Shown piece after piece: positions 32,625 to 41,035 of a stretch of DNA of 58,524 bases; position 1 is the stretch's first letter; each line of letters begins with the position of its first letter. Where the stretch lies: the NCBI GenBank assembly GCA_934574045.1, contig CAKTMK010000012.1, positions 1 to 58,524 of the forward strand, given 5' to 3'. The DNA is from an uncultured Oscillibacter sp. (GTDB lineage Bacteria > Bacillota > Clostridia > Oscillospirales > Oscillospiraceae). The notes beneath the pieces were generated by a model. The model was not told the DNA's origin and did not search any database. It was given only the letters and a program-made list of their open reading frames with translations. Both the position numbers and the translations under genes were made by a program.

Positions 32625-34037
32625 TCAGCCGTTGACCAGCTCGTTGGGGTCGGGGGACTTCAAAACCTCTGTGATCCGAATGCCGAAATTATCGTCAACG
32701 ACGACCACATCGCCCTTGGCGATGCACTGTCCGTTTACGTACAGGTCCACCTGATCTCCGGCCAGCTTGTTGAGCATGACCAGCGAGCCCTTTGTAAATG
32801 CCAGAACGTCCTGCACCTTCCGGCGGGCGCGGCCGATCTCCACGGAGACCTCCAGCGGGACCGACATCAGCAGGTCCAGATTCTCCGCCTGCTGCTCCTC
32901 CAGCGGCGTGCCGTCCGCGAAGCGGGGCATCTCCGCCTGACTGGCCCGGATCATCTTGGGCGCGGGCTGGGCGGCCGGAGCCTGCGGCGCGGGAGCCGGG
33001 TAATAGCCGGGGTAGTAGGGGTACGGCTGACCGTAAGGCGGCACAGGGTACGCGGGCGCGCCCGGCTGGCCCGGATAGGGCGGATAGGCCGCCTGCTGGG
33101 GCGCAGGCTGGGGCGCAGGCTGCGGTGCAGGAGCGGGGGCGGGCTGCGGAGCGGGTGCGGGAGCCGGTGTGCTCTGGGGCGCAGGCTCCGGCGCGCTCTG
33201 ATTCATGCCGCCCATGAGCCGCTCGATTTCCTCCTGACTCATGGTCCCGCCGGACGAAGCGGCGGGAGCGGGCGCGGGCGCAGGCTTCGGTGTGCTCTGG
33301 TTCATACCGCCCATGAGCCGCTCGATCTCCTCCTGGCTCATGGTCCCGCCGGACGAAGCGGCGGGGGCGGGGGCAGGCTCCGGTGCGGGAGCGGGGGCCG
33401 GCGCGCTGGGAGCCGGGGCAGGCGCTTCCTCGGCGGAGTCGCCCTCCAATCCAAGGCCGGACAGCAGCTCCCGCGTCAGATCCACCGACATGACGTTGAT
33501 GAACTCGCTCTGGAGCGTGTCCTCAATGTTGAGCATAAAGCGGACCACCACGCAGGGGCCTTCCTTCACGGGGAAGTGATCCTGCTTGAAGGTATCAAAA
33601 TTATCGACCTCAAAGGATTCCGGCGTAGAAATGTTCACCGGGAAGCCGAGGAAGTCGGACAGGGCCGTGGACGCGGCGCCCATCATCTGGTTCATGACCT
33701 CGCACACCGCGCTGATGGTCAGGTCGTTCAGCTCAAACTCCTCGTCCGGCGTCTCCGAACCCATCAGGATGTCCACGATGACCTTCACATCGCTGCGCTT
33801 GAGCAGCATGATGTTGCTGCCCTCCAGGCCGGACACGTACCGGATCTCCACGCCGACGGCCGGTTCCAGATCGCCGATGCTGAATTCCTTCACATCGCAG
33901 ACGGAGACCCGCGGCGTCGTGATGTCCACGCGGTGGTCCAGCAAGTTGGAGACCGCGGTGGCGGAGGAACCGAGGCTGATGTTCATCACTTCCCCGATCG
34001 CGTCCAGCTCCATGGGATTAAAAATTTTATCTGCCAT
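32625..34037 (-). CDS. fliY: Flagellar switch phosphatase FliY with duplicated EIERLM peptide
   Basis: The product has 470 aa. The CheC-type domain (1-195) has two intact phosphatase sites: D12/E16/N19 and S109/E113/N116. A Pro/Ala/Tyr-rich linker (200-370) follows. The FliN (SpoA) domain is at about 385-470 (LEVSVEIGRARRKVQDVLAF). The linker contains two near-identical copies of MSQEEIERLMGGMNQS, at 233-248 and 266-281, which resemble the CheY-binding N-terminal peptide of FliM and of Bacillus FliY (SQxEIDALL). Here the FliY N-terminus lacks that peptide. The ATG at 34037 lies inside the end of fliM. Confidence 0.95.
   Translation of the reverse strand: MADKIFNPMELDAIGEVMNISLGSSATAVSNLLDHRVDITTPRVSVCDVKEFSIGDLEPAVGVEIRYVSGLEGSNIMLLKRSDVKVIVDILMGSETPDEEFELNDLTISAVCEVMNQMMGAASTALSDFLGFPVNISTPESFEVDNFDTFKQDHFPVKEGPCVVVRFMLNIEDTLQSEFINVMSVDLTRELLSGLGLEGDSAEEAPAPAPSAPAPAPAPEPAPAPAASSGGTMSQEEIERLMGGMNQSTPKPAPAPAPAASSGGTMSQEEIERLMGGMNQSAPEPAPQSTPAPAPAPQPAPAPAPQPAPQPAPQQAAYPPYPGQPGAPAYPVPPYGQPYPYYPGYYPAPAPQAPAAQPAPKMIRASQAEMPRFADGTPLEEQQAENLDLLMSVPLEVSVEIGRARRKVQDVLAFTKGSLVMLNKLAGDQVDLYVNGQCIAKGDVVVVDDNFGIRITEVLKSPDPNELVNG
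33195..33353. repeat. 99-bp-period tandem duplication in fliY linker
   Basis: Two 60-bp blocks (33294-33353 and 33195-33254) encode the same 20-residue unit SGGTMSQEEIERLMGGMNQS with a few silent changes. They are set 99 bp apart, so the unit is 33 codons including the Pro/Ala spacer. Confidence 0.9.
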
Positions 34038-35052
34038 CCTGTTCGACGTCCCTTTCCTCCGGTTCATAATAGGTCTTGCCTATCTTGACCGCCATGTTTT
34101 TGTTGTGTACGCCCATTACGCCGTCAAACCAGCGTCTCCCGCCGATATTGATGTAGACCGGGGAATCCTTGGGGCGCTTCAGGTCGATCACATCTCCCAC
34201 GCTCAAATGGTAGATATCGCTGAGCTTGAGCTGGGTGCGGCAGATCTCGGCTACCAGCTCGATCTCCGTATTCTTCAGGGATTCAAAGATCTCTCTGGCC
34301 GCGGCCTCGTCCTGATTCTTGTGGGCCGTGTTCTGCCGGTTGATCTCGCCGAAGATGTTGGTCAGAACCATGCCGGGCAGGCAGATGCTCATGCGTCCGT
34401 CGCAGTTGGGGAACTTCACCGTCAGGTCCATGATGACCACGATCTCGTCCAGTCCCAGCGGCTGGATCATGGTGGGATTCGGCTCGATGCGGCCGAAATC
34501 AAAGTCCAGATGGATGTAATTTTCCCAGCTCTCGCCCATGTTGTCCACGAAGTAGTGGGTCAGGCCCTCCGCGATCTTCAGCTCAAGGTCGGTAAAAGTA
34601 TACTCCGGATCGAGGTCATCGTCAACCTCGCCCTCGCCGCCCATCATGCGGTCGATCATGCTCAGCATCAGCGGCTTGGTCACGTGCAGCAGCACCGGCG
34701 CCTCCTCCCGCACGTCGCCGTAGCGGATGTAGGCCAGCGTGAGGATGTCGCCCTCGATCAGCGCGTTGGAAAACTCGTAATAGCGCTGCTCCTCGGCGGA
34801 CTCCACGCTGATCTCGCAGCTGGTGTGCATCAGTCCGTTGATGCGGGAATTCAAATTCCGGGAATAATTCTCGAAAATGCTGTCCAGCATTTTCAAGCGG
34901 TCCTTGGTAAACTTCCGCGGGCTTCGGAAGTCGTACTTTCGGTACTTCTTCTCGCCACCCGTATCCTCCGTGGACCCGATGTTCTCGCCGCCCCGCGCCG
35001 CGCTGAGCAGCGCGTCGATCTGGCTTTGCGTCAATACCTCCGACACCGGCAT
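34027..35052 (-). CDS. fliM: Flagellar motor switch protein FliM
   Basis: The product has 341 aa. The N-terminal CheY-P binding peptide is VLTQSQIDALLSA. The middle domain carries the GGEGEVDD-type GGxG segment, and the C-terminal SpoA domain has LSVGDVIDLKRPKDSPVYIN. FliL, which normally precedes fliM, is absent; motB ends 52 nt upstream. It overlaps fliY by 11 nt. Confidence 0.97.
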   Translation of the reverse strand: MPVSEVLTQSQIDALLSAARGGENIGSTEDTGGEKKYRKYDFRSPRKFTKDRLKMLDSIFENYSRNLNSRINGLMHTSCEISVESAEEQRYYEFSNALIEGDILTLAYIRYGDVREEAPVLLHVTKPLMLSMIDRMMGGEGEVDDDLDPEYTFTDLELKIAEGLTHYFVDNMGESWENYIHLDFDFGRIEPNPTMIQPLGLDEIVVIMDLTVKFPNCDGRMSICLPGMVLTNIFGEINRQNTAHKNQDEAAAREIFESLKNTEIELVAEICRTQLKLSDIYHLSVGDVIDLKRPKDSPVYINIGGRRWFDGVMGVHNKNMAVKIGKTYYEPEERDVEQDGR

Positions 35053-35104
35053 CCTCCCCCTCTCTTGTTCTCACGCAGGCCGCGCCGCCGCGGCCGCATC
35101 CGTG

Positions 35105-35938
35105 TCAGCCGACCGCCGCACCGTCCGCCCTGGTCTCGGCGGAAATGGGCGCCTGCGTGCCGCGTTCCGTGTAATACTGCTCGATCCCGTCGCCCAGCGT
35201 GCTGGCGATGTCCAGACCCGTGACGATCAGCTCCACGCGCCGGTTCTTGGCCCGGCCCTCCCGGGTGTCGTTCTCCGCCACGGGGCGGAACTGTCCGTAG
35301 CCCATGCTAATCATCCGGGCCGGATCCAGAATGTTCATTTCCTGCAAATACACCAGCACCACTGTGGCGCGGTTGGACGCCAGAAAGCGGTCTGTGGACG
35401 GATTGTTGGGCTTGTTGGGGTCGCCCTGCGCCGTGTGACCCAGAACGCGCAGCTCGTCGATGGCGGGCGCGGCCTTGCGGATAATCTCGCCCACCTCGTC
35501 AAGGACCTCCTCGCCGTCGGAGCGGAGCACATAGCTGTCGCCGTCGAAAAACACCGCGTCGTTGAACGAGATGAACACATATCCGCCGCCCTTGGTGACG
35601 GAGATGTTCTCCGCCGCGCCCTGCTGGGCCACGTACATCTGAAGGTCCAGATAGAGCTGCTCCAGCGCCTGATCCACCTGCTGCTGGGTCGTGACGTTGT
35701 TTTCCGACTGATCTCCGTCCACCGGGGTGGTGGGGTCGGCGATCTGACCGTTGTTGCCCTTGTTCTCCGTGATCTCGTGGATCGCGTCCGGGTTAAAGCT
35801 CTGCACCAGCTGGACCCACTTCTGCTGGTCGATGGTGGACATGGAATACAGCAGCACAAAGAAGCACAGCAGCAGCGTCACCATGTCGCCGTAGGTATCC
35901 ATCCAGCTCGCGCCGCCGCTGCCCTTATGCTTTTTCAT
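35105..35938 (-). CDS. motB: Flagellar stator protein MotB
   Basis: The product has 277 aa. One membrane helix carries the proton-channel aspartate (Asp18 in TYGDMVTLLLCFFVLL). A linker and an OmpA-like peptidoglycan-binding domain follow (LRVLGHTAQGDP, NRRVELIV). With no FliL in the window, the stator may work without it. ATG 35938 follows AGGAGGCG. Confidence 0.95.
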   Translation of the reverse strand: MKKHKGSGGASWMDTYGDMVTLLLCFFVLLYSMSTIDQQKWVQLVQSFNPDAIHEITENKGNNGQIADPTTPVDGDQSENNVTTQQQVDQALEQLYLDLQMYVAQQGAAENISVTKGGGYVFISFNDAVFFDGDSYVLRSDGEEVLDEVGEIIRKAAPAIDELRVLGHTAQGDPNKPNNPSTDRFLASNRATVVLVYLQEMNILDPARMISMGYGQFRPVAENDTREGRAKNRRVELIVTGLDIASTLGDGIEQYYTERGTQAPISAETRADGAAVG

Positions 35939-35968
35939 CTGCCGCTCGCCTCCTCATGACCGCTCCGG

Positions 35969-36814
35969 TCACTTTTTCTTCTCCTTGGGCGCCTTGCCCT
36001 TTTTGCCGCCCGCGTTCTCGCCGCGCTGGTTCTGATCCACGAAGGTCAGCAGCTTCTCCCGCAGGGACTTGGGGTTCTCGCCGGACTGGATGGACATGAT
36101 GCCCTCCACAATGATCATCTTGCAGAGGACCTCCTCCTCGTCCCGCGTGCGCAGGTTGGAGGCAATGGGGTTGAAGATCATGTGGGCCAGCACGCAGCCG
36201 TACAGCGTGGTGATGAGCGCGGTGCCCATGTCGGTGCCGATGCTGGACGAGCCGCTGTCGCCGGAGAGGTTCATGTTCTTGAGCATATTGATAAGGCCCA
36301 CCAGCGTGCCCACCATGCCGAAAGCCGGAGCCACTGCGGAGGCCCGCTCGTACATCCCGGCCACGCTGTCGTGCCGGGCGGACATGCACTCGATGTCGTT
36401 ATTGAGGATGCTGCGGACCTTGTCGGCGTCGTTGGCGTCCACGATCAGCATGATCGCCTGCTTGAAGAAGGGGTCCGACTGGGCGTTGGCCCGCTCCTCC
36501 AGCGCCAGAAGGCCGTTTTTCCGGGCCACCTGCGCCAGCTCCACCAACTGGTCGATGTAGTACATGGGGTTGAAGCGTTTGGTGTTGAGCATGATGCCGA
36601 AATGCTTGGGCATCTCCTTGAGCATCTTGCTGGGGAAGCTGGCCACCACGACCATGAGTGTGCACCCCACCACGATCAGGATACTGGAGGGGTCGAAGAA
36701 GTTCATGATCTGGGAGGGCTTGACCACAAACTGCCCGCCCGAGCTGGAAAACATCATGCCCACGATCATGATGGCGATAGCCGTCACCGTACCGATGATA
36801 TATGTAAGATTCAT
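35969..36814 (-). CDS. motA: Flagellar stator protein MotA
   Basis: The product has 281 aa with four membrane segments, the last two around SAVAPAFGMVGTLVGLINML and MGTALITTLYGCVLAHMIF. The cytoplasmic loop has charged residues for contact with FliG. The C-terminal tail is very basic (KKGKAPKEKKK). It lies 30 nt before motB. Confidence 0.95.
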   Translation of the reverse strand: MNLTYIIGTVTAIAIMIVGMMFSSSGGQFVVKPSQIMNFFDPSSILIVVGCTLMVVVASFPSKMLKEMPKHFGIMLNTKRFNPMYYIDQLVELAQVARKNGLLALEERANAQSDPFFKQAIMLIVDANDADKVRSILNNDIECMSARHDSVAGMYERASAVAPAFGMVGTLVGLINMLKNMNLSGDSGSSSIGTDMGTALITTLYGCVLAHMIFNPIASNLRTRDEEEVLCKMIIVEGIMSIQSGENPKSLREKLLTFVDQNQRGENAGGKKGKAPKEKKK

Positions 36815-36830
36815 CTGCTTTCACCTCTGC

Positions 36831-36921
36831 CGGACGCGGCCTTCCGCCGCCGTCCGTTTTTTCTGAAGCACCCGCTTGATCCCCGCGCGCGGAGCGCGCC
36901 TTCCGCCGCGCGCGCGGATCA
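36831..36921. other. Two GC-rich hairpins in the flbD-motA gap
   Basis: The first (36831-36862) has stem CGGACG-CGGC/GCCG-C-CGTCCG, followed on the plus strand by TTTTTT, so it looks like a terminator facing against the operon. The second (36878-36921) pairs TGATCC with GGATCA around GCGCGC arms. On the coding strand neither has a U-run. They may cap an antisense transcript or process the long fla mRNA. Confidence 0.5.
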
Positions 36922-36953
36922 GGCTGGTCCTTTGAGAGCCTGAATACGTCCGG

Positions 36954-37172
36954 TCAGCTCTGCTGAGCCGTCACCCGGACCGTGCGCGCGATGTCCTGCA
37001 CCTTGGCGTTATACTCGGCGATCTTGCGGACGATCTCATCCGCCGTCTCCCGGACCAGATAGTAGCTGCGGTTCATCATCACGATCTTTGTCTCGGGGAT
37101 CAGCTCGATGCACTCGATCTGAAGATGGTTCACCAGGAACTTGTCGTGGTTCATTTTTGTCAGAACGATCAT
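36954..37172 (-). CDS. flbD: Flagellar FlbD/SwrD-family protein
   Basis: The product has 72 aa and matches the small FlbD (SwrD) family: MIVLTKMNHDKFLVNHLQIE followed by IELIPETKIVMMNRSYYLV. In Bacillus the homologue raises motor power. It lies between flgE and motA, its usual place. Confidence 0.92.
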   Translation of the reverse strand: MIVLTKMNHDKFLVNHLQIECIELIPETKIVMMNRSYYLVRETADEIVRKIAEYNAKVQDIARTVRVTAQQS

Positions 37173-37291
37173 ATCCGCGTCTCCTCTCCTTCCCCGGCGG
37201 CCGCCGGGCGCGTGCCCGCACCCGGCCGTGCCCCGGAGAAACTCTGCTCAGCCCCCGCCGCGCGGGGACAGAAACTTACCGTTCAGCGGCC

Positions 37292-38395
37292 TTACCGCTT
37301 CATATTGACCAGCTCCTCGAGCATGGAGTCGGTCACGGTGATGATGCGGGTGTTGGCCTGATAGCCGCGCTGGGTGGTGATCATCTCGGCGATCTCGGTG
37401 GCCAGATCGGTACCGGAGGACTCCAGACCGCCGGTGAGCAGGGCGGTGTTGCCCGCGCTCTGGATCTCAACGGCCTTGTCCGCAGTCGGATCCTGATTGT
37501 TGAAGGGCTTGCCCGCCAGTGCGCCGCCAATGGAGGCGGCGATGCACTGACCCGCGCCCTCGCCGGCCTTGTAGTAGCCGTTCTGAAGGCGGGTCACGCC
37601 GTTGGGGTTGCTGACCACGCCCATCGCGAGGTAGCCCACCACGAGGATGCTGCCGTCGGCCTTGTTGGTGGCGGTGATCTTGCCGGTGGCCTTGTCGATG
37701 TAGATGTTGTCCGCGGTGATGGGCTGGCCGCTGCCGGCGGGATAGACGTTCTTGCCGTCGTTGGTGTCGCCTTTGGCGGTGGGATAGAGCGCCGTACCCT
37801 GCGCGGGGCCTGCGGTCGGGTCATCCGGCTTGCCCGCCGCCATGGGCAGGCGGATGGGGACGAGCTGGGTGCTGACCTGCGGGTTGTTGGCGTCGTCAAT
37901 AGTGTTGTCAGTCTTGGTGGTCTTGGTCACAAAGCCGTACACCACGTTGCCCCGGCCGTCCACCAGATAGCCCTGAGAATCAAAGCAGAAGTCGCCCACG
38001 CGGCTCAGCTCCAGATCCTTGGGGTTGACGGTCGCCAGCGTGGTGCCGCCGTCAGCGGAGACGGTGGCGGTGGACTTGTTGCCCGTGAGGAAAAAGCCGT
38101 CGCCGTCGATCATGCAGTGCATCCCGTTGCCGTCGGCATTGTAGCTGGCGGTGCTCATGTCCATGGCGATGGTGCCGACATTGCAGCCGTAGCCGATCTG
38201 GGAGGGGTTCACGCCGCCGACCTGATCGGTGCCGTTGGAGCCGGCGGTCACGGTGGTGTAGATCGCCTCGGTAAAGGTGGTCTGGGCGGTCTTATAGCCC
38301 GCGGTGTTCACGTTGGAAATGTTGTTGCCGATGACGTTGAGCTTCTGCATATGGGATTTGAGTCCCGCGATAGCCGCATACATTGCGCCTGTCAT
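37292..38395 (-). CDS. flgE: Flagellar hook protein FlgE
   Basis: The product has 367 aa. The N-terminal signature is MQKLNVIGNNISNVNTAGYK. The C-terminal helix has TDLATEIAEMITTQRGYQAN and ends in ITVTDSMLEELVNMKR. The middle is strand-rich. ATG 38395 follows AAAGGAGC. Hook polymerises at the distal rod with help from FlgD, encoded two genes upstream. Confidence 0.95.
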   Translation of the reverse strand: MTGAMYAAIAGLKSHMQKLNVIGNNISNVNTAGYKTAQTTFTEAIYTTVTAGSNGTDQVGGVNPSQIGYGCNVGTIAMDMSTASYNADGNGMHCMIDGDGFFLTGNKSTATVSADGGTTLATVNPKDLELSRVGDFCFDSQGYLVDGRGNVVYGFVTKTTKTDNTIDDANNPQVSTQLVPIRLPMAAGKPDDPTAGPAQGTALYPTAKGDTNDGKNVYPAGSGQPITADNIYIDKATGKITATNKADGSILVVGYLAMGVVSNPNGVTRLQNGYYKAGEGAGQCIAASIGGALAGKPFNNQDPTADKAVEIQSAGNTALLTGGLESSGTDLATEIAEMITTQRGYQANTRIITVTDSMLEELVNMKR

Positions 38396-38483
38396 TGAAT
38401 GTCTGCTCCTTTCGGTTGGCGCCGCCGGGGAGCGGTCAATCGGACCTTCCCCAGAGCATCCTTCCGGTCCTGCTCTCTGTATG

Positions 38484-38855
38484 TTACAGGATCACGGCGC
38501 CATCAATATTGGTGAAAATGTTTTCCTTCATCTCCTCGGGGGACATGGCCGTGATGACCCGCCCGTTGGGGACGTTGATGATAAAGGCCCGGGTGGTGTC
38601 GAACGCGAGGATATTGGTCGCGCCCTTGGCCTGCGCCTTTTCCACGGTATCGCTGAGCTGGTCCATCAGCTCGTCGTCCACCTGAATGCCGCGCTGCTCC
38701 GCTCTCTGGCGGGCATGCTTTGAAAATGCGATGGACTGGCTCTCCTGCTGACGGGTGAGAAGCTGCGTCCTGAAGGACTGCTGCGCCGCATCCGCGGCGG
38801 CGGGTCTCCGGACGGAAGCGCCCACGCCCTGCACGGAGGATATCCGGTCGATCAT
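38484..38855 (-). CDS. Flagellar operon protein (TIGR02530 family)
   Basis: The product has 123 aa with the family core FSKHARQRAEQRGIQVDDEL and AFIINVPNGRVITAM. The family is regularly encoded between flgD and flgE in Firmicutes; its exact role is unknown. The start is ATG 38855, 8 nt after AAGGAG; a GTG at 38864 overlaps the ribosome site. Confidence 0.9.
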   Translation of the reverse strand: MIDRISSVQGVGASVRRPAAADAAQQSFRTQLLTRQQESQSIAFSKHARQRAEQRGIQVDDELMDQLSDTVEKAQAKGATNILAFDTTRAFIINVPNGRVITAMSPEEMKENIFTNIDGAVIL

Positions 38856-38885
38856 TGCGCTCACTCCTTTGTCTGCTGCGGCGGG

Positions 38886-39380
38886 TCAGGCGCCCGTTTC
38901 CTCGGTCTCGCCCGGCTCGGTCACATCTGGCTCCTCCGGCTGTTCAGGCTGGGCCGGCTCGGTGCTGGGAAGGCGTCCCACCGCCATGATGCTGCTCATG
39001 CTGTACATCTGACCGTCAACATAGATCACGGGGCTTCCGTTGTAGGAGCCGGTCCCCGTCACGGTGCCGACGACCTCCTGAAGCTTGCCCTCGGAATCAA
39101 AGGTGCCGACCGTCACCTCCTTGCCCACAAGGGACGCGGAATAGCTCAGGCTGACGGCGTCCGTGATGTCGGCGATGGCCTGGATCATGGACATCTGCAC
39201 CATCTGGTTGAGCATCTCGCTGGTGTCGGCGGCGTTCTCCGGGTCCTGATTCTGGAACTGGGCCACCATCATCTTGAGAAAGTCGGTCATGTCCAGCCCA
39301 AAGGAATCGGAGCTTTTCTTCACCGAGCTGGTGCTCTGCGTACTGGTCATCGCCGCGATATCGCCGATATAGCTGCTCAT
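38886..39380 (-). CDS. flgD: Flagellar hook assembly protein FlgD
   Basis: The product has 164 aa. The N-terminal FlgD motif is FLKMMVAQFQNQDPENAADT, followed by SEMLNQMVQMSMIQAI. The C-terminus has an acidic Pro/Glu tail. FlgD is the hook-cap scaffold. ATG 39380 follows AAAGGAGTG; an in-frame TTG at 39398 overlaps that site. Confidence 0.94.
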   Translation of the reverse strand: MSSYIGDIAAMTSTQSTSSVKKSSDSFGLDMTDFLKMMVAQFQNQDPENAADTSEMLNQMVQMSMIQAIADITDAVSLSYSASLVGKEVTVGTFDSEGKLQEVVGTVTGTGSYNGSPVIYVDGQMYSMSSIMAVGRLPSTEPAQPEQPEEPDVTEPGETEETGA

Positions 39381-39413
39381 TGTCTCACTCCTTTCCAAAA
39401 GAGTTCAGGGGCT

Positions 39414-40508
39414 TCAAACTGCCTGCGCGTCCAGCGTCACAAGGCCGAGCCGGAGCTGCTGAAGGAAGTCCTCTCCGCTCTGGCGGCGCTCCCGCCGCTG
39501 CTCCTGACGCTGCTGCTGGTGCTGGGACTGCTGCTGGAACTGCTGATACTGCTGGGTCTGTTCCTGACGCTGGACCTCCACCTGCACGGTTCCCTGCGCA
39601 CTGCTCTGGAGCATGGCGCTCAGGCTCTCCGCATGGCGGCCCAGCAGGTCGGCTGCCTTTTCCGTCGTGGTGTGGAGCACCACCTGCAGCGCGCCGTCCT
39701 TCGTCCGGGTCAGGTCGATGGTCAGCGTTCCCAGATTCTCCGGCGCGAGCTGGATCTTCACCTGCTTGTCGCCGTTTTTCAGGGCCGCGCTCACCGTCTT
39801 TGCCAGCTGCGCGTCCAGCTCCGGGCTCTGCGTGTCCGCCACGGGCGTCTCGCCCACCTTCACGGGGACGGTCTGCACCTCGCGGAACAGGGGCTGTGCC
39901 GTATCGGAGGCCGCGTTTTCCACCTGCGCGTCCGGGACCTCGCGCCGCTCGGTCAGCACCGCGCCGTCCATCCGGCTCTCCTTCGTCTCGCCGGTCTGCA
40001 CGACCACGCTCTGCGCCGCCGCGTCCTTCGCCTGCGCGGCCTGCGGAAGCTCCGCGTTCTGAACGTTCTCCGCCGCCGGGGTCTTGGCCGTCTCCTCCGG
40101 GATCGCCTGCGCCAATTCAGCGGCGGGGGCCTCCACGGTGGAAAGGATTGTCTGCACGGTCTGCGGGGCCGTCTGCTCCACCACTGCGGTCAGCTCCGCC
40201 GGAGCGGCTGGCGCCGTCTGCTGGGGCAGGATCTCCCCGGTCTGGATCTGCACCGGCGCGGTCTGGCTCATCATCACGGTCAGCGCCGCCGCCACCTCCC
40301 GCAGCGTCTCGTCCGGCGCGCTCTCCTGCGCGTTCGCGTCCAAAGCGGTCTTGGGCTGCTCTGCGGCCCGGGCGTCGGTCCGGTCCTTCATCATGCGACC
40401 AAAGCTGCCGTCGCTCTGCTTCGTGCTCTCCTGCCGCGCGGTCCGCTGGGTCTGCGCCGCCGCCGAAAGCTGCATCATCTGCAGCAGATCATTCATCGTA
40501 TTCATCAT
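39414..40508 (-). CDS. fliK: Flagellar hook-length control protein FliK
   Basis: The product has 364 aa. The long, Ala/Gln/Glu-rich N-terminal ruler region is followed by the Flg_hook domain (VKIQLAPENLGTLTIDLTRT, then LLGRHAESLSAMLQSSAQGT). A Gln-rich stretch (QQYQQFQQQ) follows near the C-terminus. It measures hook length and triggers FlhB switching. The start is ATG 40508 after AAAGGAGGT; ATG 40505 is equally possible. Confidence 0.9.
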   Translation of the reverse strand: MMNTMNDLLQMMQLSAAAQTQRTARQESTKQSDGSFGRMMKDRTDARAAEQPKTALDANAQESAPDETLREVAAALTVMMSQTAPVQIQTGEILPQQTAPAAPAELTAVVEQTAPQTVQTILSTVEAPAAELAQAIPEETAKTPAAENVQNAELPQAAQAKDAAAQSVVVQTGETKESRMDGAVLTERREVPDAQVENAASDTAQPLFREVQTVPVKVGETPVADTQSPELDAQLAKTVSAALKNGDKQVKIQLAPENLGTLTIDLTRTKDGALQVVLHTTTEKAADLLGRHAESLSAMLQSSAQGTVQVEVQRQEQTQQYQQFQQQSQHQQQRQEQRRERRQSGEDFLQQLRLGLVTLDAQAV

Positions 40509-40541
40509 TTCACCTCCTTTCAATGGAATGGGGTCTGCGAT

Positions 40542-41003
40542 TTATGATTCAAGTGAAGCGCTCCGCCCGGAATTGCTGCGGGCGCCCACCAGATCATCAA
40601 TAAACTGTTCCTCGCTCTTTTCCACGTCCTTGACATACGCCTGGAGCTTTTTCTCCCGCAGCTTTTCCACGGAGGAAACGTCCAGCTTGGCGCTGACCAG
40701 CTCCTGCCGCTTGGCCTCCATCCTCCGGCGGAGCGTTTCCAGCTGGGCCAGCTCCCGGGCGATCACGCCCTGCTGGACCTTCAGCCCCGTTTCATAGCCC
40801 CGCATCTCCGCGATGGACAGGCCCAGCGCCGCCTTTTCCCGGTACTCCCGGTTGATATCGGCGTACCGGCGGCGGGCGTTCTCAAGAACCTGCTCCTGCC
40901 GACGGACCTCCGCCGCTGCGGCGCCCAGCTCCACCTGAAGGCTGTCCTGCACCTGACGGCGGTACTCCAGCACGATGTCCAGCGGAAACCGAAACTTTTT
41001 CAC
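40542..41003 (-). CDS. fliJ: Flagellar export protein FliJ
   Basis: The product has 153 aa, a continuous antiparallel coiled coil starting FRFPLDIVLEYRRQVQDSLQ, typical of FliJ. It acts as the stalk in the FliI ATPase ring and shuttles chaperones. It lies 32 nt after fliI. Confidence 0.9.
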   Translation of the reverse strand: MKKFRFPLDIVLEYRRQVQDSLQVELGAAAAEVRRQEQVLENARRRYADINREYREKAALGLSIAEMRGYETGLKVQQGVIARELAQLETLRRRMEAKRQELVSAKLDVSSVEKLREKKLQAYVKDVEKSEEQFIDDLVGARSNSGRSASLES

Positions 41004-41035
41004 GTTTTCCGCCCTCCTTCTCTCTGCTCAAGCCG

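Noticed and set aside
33000..33450. CRISPR-like repeats
   Set aside because: The repeats are in frame within fliY and encode Pro/Ala linkers and a duplicated peptide. No CRISPR array occurs in the window.
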